Source of the DNA: Chromera velia
Taxonomy: Eukaryota; Sar; Chromeraceae
Reading direction: 5' to 3'
DNA length: 23,255 nt
Assembly: GCA_018398765.1 (NCBI GenBank)
Contig: JAHBMJ010002030.1
Span: 1 to 23,255, forward strand
Shown: positions 19,302-23,255 of the stretch, piece after piece
Position numbering within the stretch: position 1 is the stretch's first letter
Layout: each line of letters begins with the position of its first letter
Notes under the pieces: generated by a model
The model's input: the letters and a program-made list of their open reading frames with translations, nothing else
Database searches by the model: none
Told to the model about the DNA's origin: nothing
Position numbers and translations under genes: made by a program

Positions 19302-20943
19302 GTGCTTGTGTGTGTGTGTGTGTGTGTGCGTGTGTGTGTGTACGTGTGCCTGTGCGTGTCAATTCTATGAATAATTGTGCAGGACAAAGCTGGCCTCTCT
19401 CAACTGAGCAAGGCAGATGAGTCCCACAAGGTGAGGGAGAGGGGGTGGAGGGAAGGAAGGAAAGGCTTGAGTGCACGCGTGGTGCAGGCAAATGAAACTC
19501 ACATTGAAGGGAAGAGTCAGAGAGGGTCTGAGAGCTTTCCCCCGCTTGTGACACAGTTAGACGACGGGTGCTTTGCGCTGTTTGTCTGTCCCCCTCAACC
19601 AATGCGCTGCCCAAAGTGTGTCTGCATGACGATGGAATCCCTCTCTCGGAAGAAACCAGCTAGGTGAGACGGAAGTGCTCTCGTTCTCTTTGAAGGAAGG
19701 AGTGTCGAGTAAGGAAGAGCCGGCTCGAGTCGTGTGACTGCCTGCTTGCCTGCAGGAAATTTTGGGCCATTTGATGTGGGCGGTCAGTCCGAAAGTTCAT
19801 TCGGGTTCCTGTTTGTCTACTTTCTCTTTGAAGTAGTATTGGGACTTAAAACAAACTCGGCACTCGACATAATCAGCCATCTTCTCTGCCGTCATTTTCA
19901 TTGATACAGTGATACGAGGAGAGAAGAGGCGTAGACCTAGACCGGCAGATGCTGCTGCTTTTTTTGTGTTTTTGAAATACAGAGCTTATCTTATCTGAGA
20001 TTAGCGCTTGAGAGCATGAATTGCTTTCCAAACGCACGAAGGGCCCTTTCTGCCTCACTGCTTCGCTCTTCGTCTCAGCTTTGTATCCCGCTTCTTTCGA
20101 ACCGTTCTCCTCCGCCCTTTCCCTCCTACCACGCGGAACATGAGAGCAGAGAGGCCTACAGTGGCTGTGACGCCTTCCAAAAGAAAACACAATTCGATTG
20201 CGTGAGAAGCTGCTGTGAGGATTCCTCTCTCCAGTAGTTCTACGGTGGTCCATCTACAGCCCGTCTCCATACGCAGTTAGAAAATCGGCCGTACGCACTC
20301 ATTATGTTCTCTTGGAAATAAGAATTTCTCTGTTTGACTGTCTCTGTCTGTGCATTCGTCTGTCCGTGCAGGTCTCCGAGATTGCCCGGAAAGAAAACTT
20401 GGGGGACTACAGGCTCGTCGTCAACGGTCCGTCCAGCTGTCCATCCCTAGCTCTGGGTGGTCTTTCTCTCTTGCAGGAAGGCAGGCAGGTGCAGATGAGC
20501 TAGGATTGGGTTCGTATTGGAGGGCTCTGACTGTTTGCGTGGCTCTTTGACTAGTCTAGTCGGTGCTTTGGCTGGTTGGCTCTATAACACGATTTTAACT
20601 CGGAAGGGGCAGGGCAAAAGAGAATGCACGAATGAATACGTGCACCATGAGGGTACTGGCAGCACCCCGTGCGCTACTGGTGCAATTACCTCCATTTCTG
20701 CTGGAGAGGTTCTCCCTCTCCTTTCTTCCCTTTCCTCTCCTTCCATCTTCTGCCCCCAATCTTTGGAATCCTCCACCCTTCCACCAGAGGATTTCTTTCT
20801 CGTAGCAAGTCCTCACCAGAGAGAGAGAGGGGGAGGGGTCGAGAGAGAGGGAAAAGAAACGAAGTGAATTCAAGGTGCAAGGGTTGAACGAGGAAAAGAA
20901 GAGCGCCTCAGACTCAATTCCGAATCGCGTGTGCGCTTCTGTG

Positions 20944-20987
<44 letters not shown>

Positions 20988-21226
20988 ATGGGGCAGGTGC
21001 AGGGCAAACGGTTTTCCACCTCCACGTCCACATTCTCGCAGGGAGGCCTCTCTCATGGTCGGTCGGTCAGCCTGGATGCCAGAAAGAGAAGAGAGATTTG
21101 ATTCGCTCCCTGTGTGTCCCTACGCTTCTCTCACTCTCCTTCCCGTCTGCCTATTATTCCGTTTTGCCCCCAGCTTTGACCAACATTTCGAGACCTTGAT
21201 CTGGCTGTGACTCTCTCTCTCTCTCT

Positions 21227-21263
<37 letters not shown>

Positions 21264-21394
21264 GGGAGAGAGGAGAGAGAGGCAGGTGTCTGGGGACTCA
21301 AAGATCTGAAGCCCTGCAAGGCTGTCCGTGTATGTGTGTGTGTTTTGGTTTCTCCTTCAATTGCACGCACGGACCCTGCAGGCCGCCTGGATGA
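17216..21394 (+). CDS. HINT: Histidine-triad nucleotide-binding protein (HINT/PKCI family), nine exons, 165 aa
   Basis: Exons: 17216-17387, 17505-17539, 18314-18331, 18612-18671, 19383-19430, 19756-19782, 20372-20426, 20988-21057, 21382-21394 (stop TGA at the end). All phases join, and the product reads through without gaps as a full HIT domain. Family landmarks: [13 protein letters not shown] (53-66), [17 protein letters not shown] (79-95, substrate-binding His89), [10 protein letters not shown] (131-140, Asn138), the histidine triad HLHVH (149-153, predicted nucleophile His151) and the conserved C-terminal WPPG. HINT enzymes are nucleoside phosphoramidases that hydrolyse AMP-amine and AMP-lysine bonds. 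Residues 1-48 add an Arg-rich, acid-free presequence ending [10 protein letters not shown], typical of mitochondrial targeting; Met49 (17360) would start a 117-aa cytosolic form close to the usual HINT length. Three exons contribute only 18, 27 and 13 coding nt. Several introns hold (TG)n arrays. Confidence 0.93.
17360..17362 (+). other. Alternative HINT start codon (Met49)
   Basis: ATG in frame, directly before SGDEDTIFG where the conserved HINT domain begins. It follows the presequence, so initiation here or processing nearby would yield a protein of family-typical length. The preceding AAA gives a favourable A at -3. Confidence 0.45.
17946..18270 (+). repeat. (TG)n/(GA)n microsatellite block in HINT intron 2
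   Basis: Starts with GTGAGA units and continues into long TG runs with CGTG interruptions. A segment of (GA)n followed by TCTTTCTGTCCGTG occurs twice, offset by 72 bp (18026 and 18098), a tandem duplication. It ends about 45 bp before the exon 3 acceptor at 18313. Confidence 0.9.
19215..19352 (+). repeat. (TC)n(TG)n microsatellite in HINT intron 4
   Basis: About 50 bp of TC units followed by about 85 bp of TG units with CG interruptions. It lies roughly 30 bp upstream of the exon 5 acceptor at 19382. Confidence 0.9.
20947..20984 (+). repeat. (TG)19 directly before the HINT exon 8 acceptor
   Basis: Nineteen uninterrupted TG units end immediately before the CAG (20985-20987) that precedes exon 8, which encodes the histidine triad. 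The repeat occupies the place of a polypyrimidine tract. Confidence 0.9.
21211..21260 (+). repeat. (CT)n(CA)n microsatellite in HINT intron 8
   Basis: CT units to 21227, then about 15 CA units. Confidence 0.9.
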
Positions 21395-22000
21395 ACGGAC
21401 AATCCGTCTCTCTCTGTCAGCTTCTAGAGAGAGGGGCAGCTAGTGGGGAGTTACGGGTTCTTCGGCCTTCTGTCGACTTCCAATTTGAAAGGTCTATGAT
21501 CGAGCTGTTCATGTTTGACTTTAGCCTCCCGAGCTATAGGGTTGATCAGTTAAGGGACTCAAAATCCACCATTGAATCTCGGTCTGGCAGGAACTGTCAC
21601 TTGCTGAACCCTTCCACACATACACGCGCAGGAAAGACGTGGCACGGCTCTCGCGCAAGGGGACGAATGTTGACCTCAGAAGAGCGGCTTGATGGACAGC
21701 GGTCGCTTCCAGACCATCCAGTTTTCTAGCCGTTGTCGCAACTAAATCTATGACAGACATGCGCGTAGAGTTGATTACTGAAATTTTGACAGAAAAATTA
21801 AGGCATCAATTTGTTGCAAAATGCTTGATTTTGAGTTTGCATGCCTGGTTTGTATGAATATGGCATCACTGATTTGTGTCTACTAGTAGGTCCAATACGT
21901 TTTCTACTTTGCGGCAGTGTTTCATTATACTGACTGGTTTTGTATGATACCTGACAACGATAGTATGACAAGCTTGAGTATCATCAACTTTGTTGAATGC
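21395..22000. other. HINT 3' flank grading into AT-rich DNA, no gene seen
   Basis: A frame stays open on the plus strand to 21729, but it is a read-through in a frame different from HINT and has no recognisable domain. No AATAAA was found close to the stop. From about 21760 the base composition shifts to AT-rich. Confidence 0.4.
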
Positions 22001-22317
22001 TACCGTATGTTCAATAATTCACCGCAAAATTTCAAAAGATATAACTTTGCAACGATGAAGAGTTAGAAACTGAAACTTTTTGTGTGTAAACTCCCACTAA
22101 TATACAACTAATCCTTAAAAAATATATCTATTGACACAGCGGAGTCATAAGCAATCTTTTTTAATGCTTTATGAAAAATTTAGGTTTTTTGTTTGGAAGT
22201 CCAATTTTACATTTTTTTTTTTCTGATTATCTAAAGACTGTGAAGCGCTCTAGAGAGCAAAAGTATGAATTCCAACCCCCGGCTGTATGTTTCTTTGTAC
22301 GGCTGTTTTAGAGCATC
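22001..22317 (+). repeat. ~317-bp direct repeat, copy 1
   Basis: Begins TACCGTATGTTCAATAATTC and ends GTTTTAGAGCATC. It aligns to 22940-23255 with a handful of substitutions and one length change in a T run. Copy 1 continues past 22317, but copy 2 is cut by the window end, so the true length is unknown. Confidence 0.85.
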
Positions 22318-22939
22318 CTTCTTGAACATGTGAGATTTTTTTAAAATTTTTTCAAACTCTATTTATTGAACATACGGAATGCACACTCGTAAAAAAATTA
22401 AAATAAAATGTTTTAACATATATTCAGAGTTTCTTTCTTATAAATAAAGGCAAACTACTCTTAGCTTTTATGTATTATTAGAAAAGAGTACTGGGGCATT
22501 TTTTTTTAAAAAAATGTATTTTTAATTAAAATGACTAAAATTATATACTGATCAGCATACATACCTGGATCAAATTCTTTTAAGATATTAGATCGCACTA
22601 AAAGGCTTAAAAGAAAGAAAAGTATCGTAGTATAAAAAAATATAATTGTTGTATAGCATGAAGTTGTTTATAATCTGTTTGCAAGTCTGTGTTTATATGA
22701 AGTTTAATCACTAAGGTGACGGTACCCTAATGCCTCTACCACCCGCTTTGCCCTTCCCTGGATCGCCCCACAGATGGACCTAATATAACTCTCTCGGAGG
22801 GACTGGATCAGATGAATGATGCGATTTTGATACTGCAGGGTGCTCTTCTGCAGGCTGGCAGTATGCATGTATGCAAGTTTTGACCGGCGCGTGGCCCCGT
22901 CTTGTCTCAGCGTGCGCTGAGGCCCGCCGCGGCCCAGTA
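22318..22939. other. Spacer between the two direct repeat copies
   Basis: AT-rich to about 22720, then mixed sequence turning GC-rich at 22885-22938 (GGCCCGCCGCGGCCCAG next to copy 2). No ORF of note and no retroelement enzymes. If the repeats are LTRs this is a miniature interior, but no tRNA-like primer site is evident. Confidence 0.45.
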
Positions 22940-23255
22940 TACCGTATGTTCAATAATTCACCGCAAAATTTTAAAAGATATAACTTTGCAACGATGAAGA
23001 GTTAGAAACTGAAACTTTTTGTGTGTAAACTCCCACTAATATACAACTAATCCTTGAAAAATATATCTATTGACACAGCGGAGTCATAAGCAATCTTTTT
23101 TAATGCTTTATGAAAAATTTAGGTTTTTTGTTTGGAAGTCCGATTTTGCATTTTTTTTTTCTGACTATTTAAAGATTGTGAAGCGCTCTAGAGAGCAAAA
23201 GTATGAATTCCAACCCCCGGCTGTATGTTTCTTTGTACGGCTGTTTTAGAGCATC
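22940..23255 (+). repeat. ~316-bp direct repeat, copy 2 (truncated by window end)
   Basis: Same orientation as copy 1, offset 938-939. Identity is still high at the last base of the window, so the repeat continues beyond it. Confidence 0.85.

Noticed and set aside
20478-20489. Mini-exon GAAGGCAGGCAG after an acceptor-like CTTGCAG
   Set aside because: It would code for a few residues (GRQ) inside the invariant VVNDG stretch. Joining 20426 directly to 20988 gives the family sequence exactly.
21058-21199. HINT C-terminus read through past 21057
   Set aside because: Read-through adds about 46 unrelated residues, whereas splicing to 21382 yields the conserved WPPG followed at once by a stop.

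Overview
This window is eukaryotic nuclear DNA. It has spliced genes with small exons, long introns full of (TG)n/(TC)n microsatellites, an LTR-type retroelement, A-tailed retroposon debris and AT-rich islands. The calcium-dependent-protein-kinase-like (CDPK-like) gene with a predicted N-myristoylation signal, the plant/alveolate flavour of the HINT protein, the mixed base composition and the repeat load all suggest an alveolate, perhaps a chromerid such as Chromera. That assignment is inference; no taxonomic marker gene is present.

Layout. Bases 1-343 are left flank with one weak ORF. Bases 344-3081 form a complete minus-strand LTR-type element: two 258-bp direct repeats differing at 7 positions, a 5-bp target duplication, a tRNA-iMet-like primer binding site and a polypurine tract. 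It has no visible reverse transcriptase; inside is one long reading frame interrupted by four in-frame stops. Bases 3087-3650 are AT-rich. Bases 3640-4980 hold a (GACA)n satellite bounded by diverged direct repeats. Bases 5000-9650 are intergenic, with weak candidate exons, an inverted repeat pair, an A-tailed retroposon fragment and microsatellites, ending in an AT-rich island. Bases 9650-11780 look mostly non-coding.

Two genes can be assembled exon by exon, and they are divergently transcribed from an 880-bp shared upstream region (16336-17215). On the minus strand (11788-16335) is a six-exon CDPK-like kinase of 1077 aa: an MGQTPSC N-terminus, a complete catalytic core and a C-terminal half with degenerate EF-hand-like segments separated by long disordered inserts. 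On the plus strand (17216-21394) is a nine-exon histidine-triad (HINT/PKCI) gene of 165 aa with a mitochondrial-type presequence and very small exons (18, 27 and 13 coding nt). Exon phases agree at every junction in both models. In these two genes the intron donors often read GTC (8 of 13 have C at +3) while keeping G at +5 in 12 of 13.

Bases 21395-23255 are the HINT 3' flank, then AT-rich DNA with a ~317-bp direct repeat whose second copy runs off the window. Nothing in the sequence links the kinase and HINT functionally beyond the shared intergenic region.
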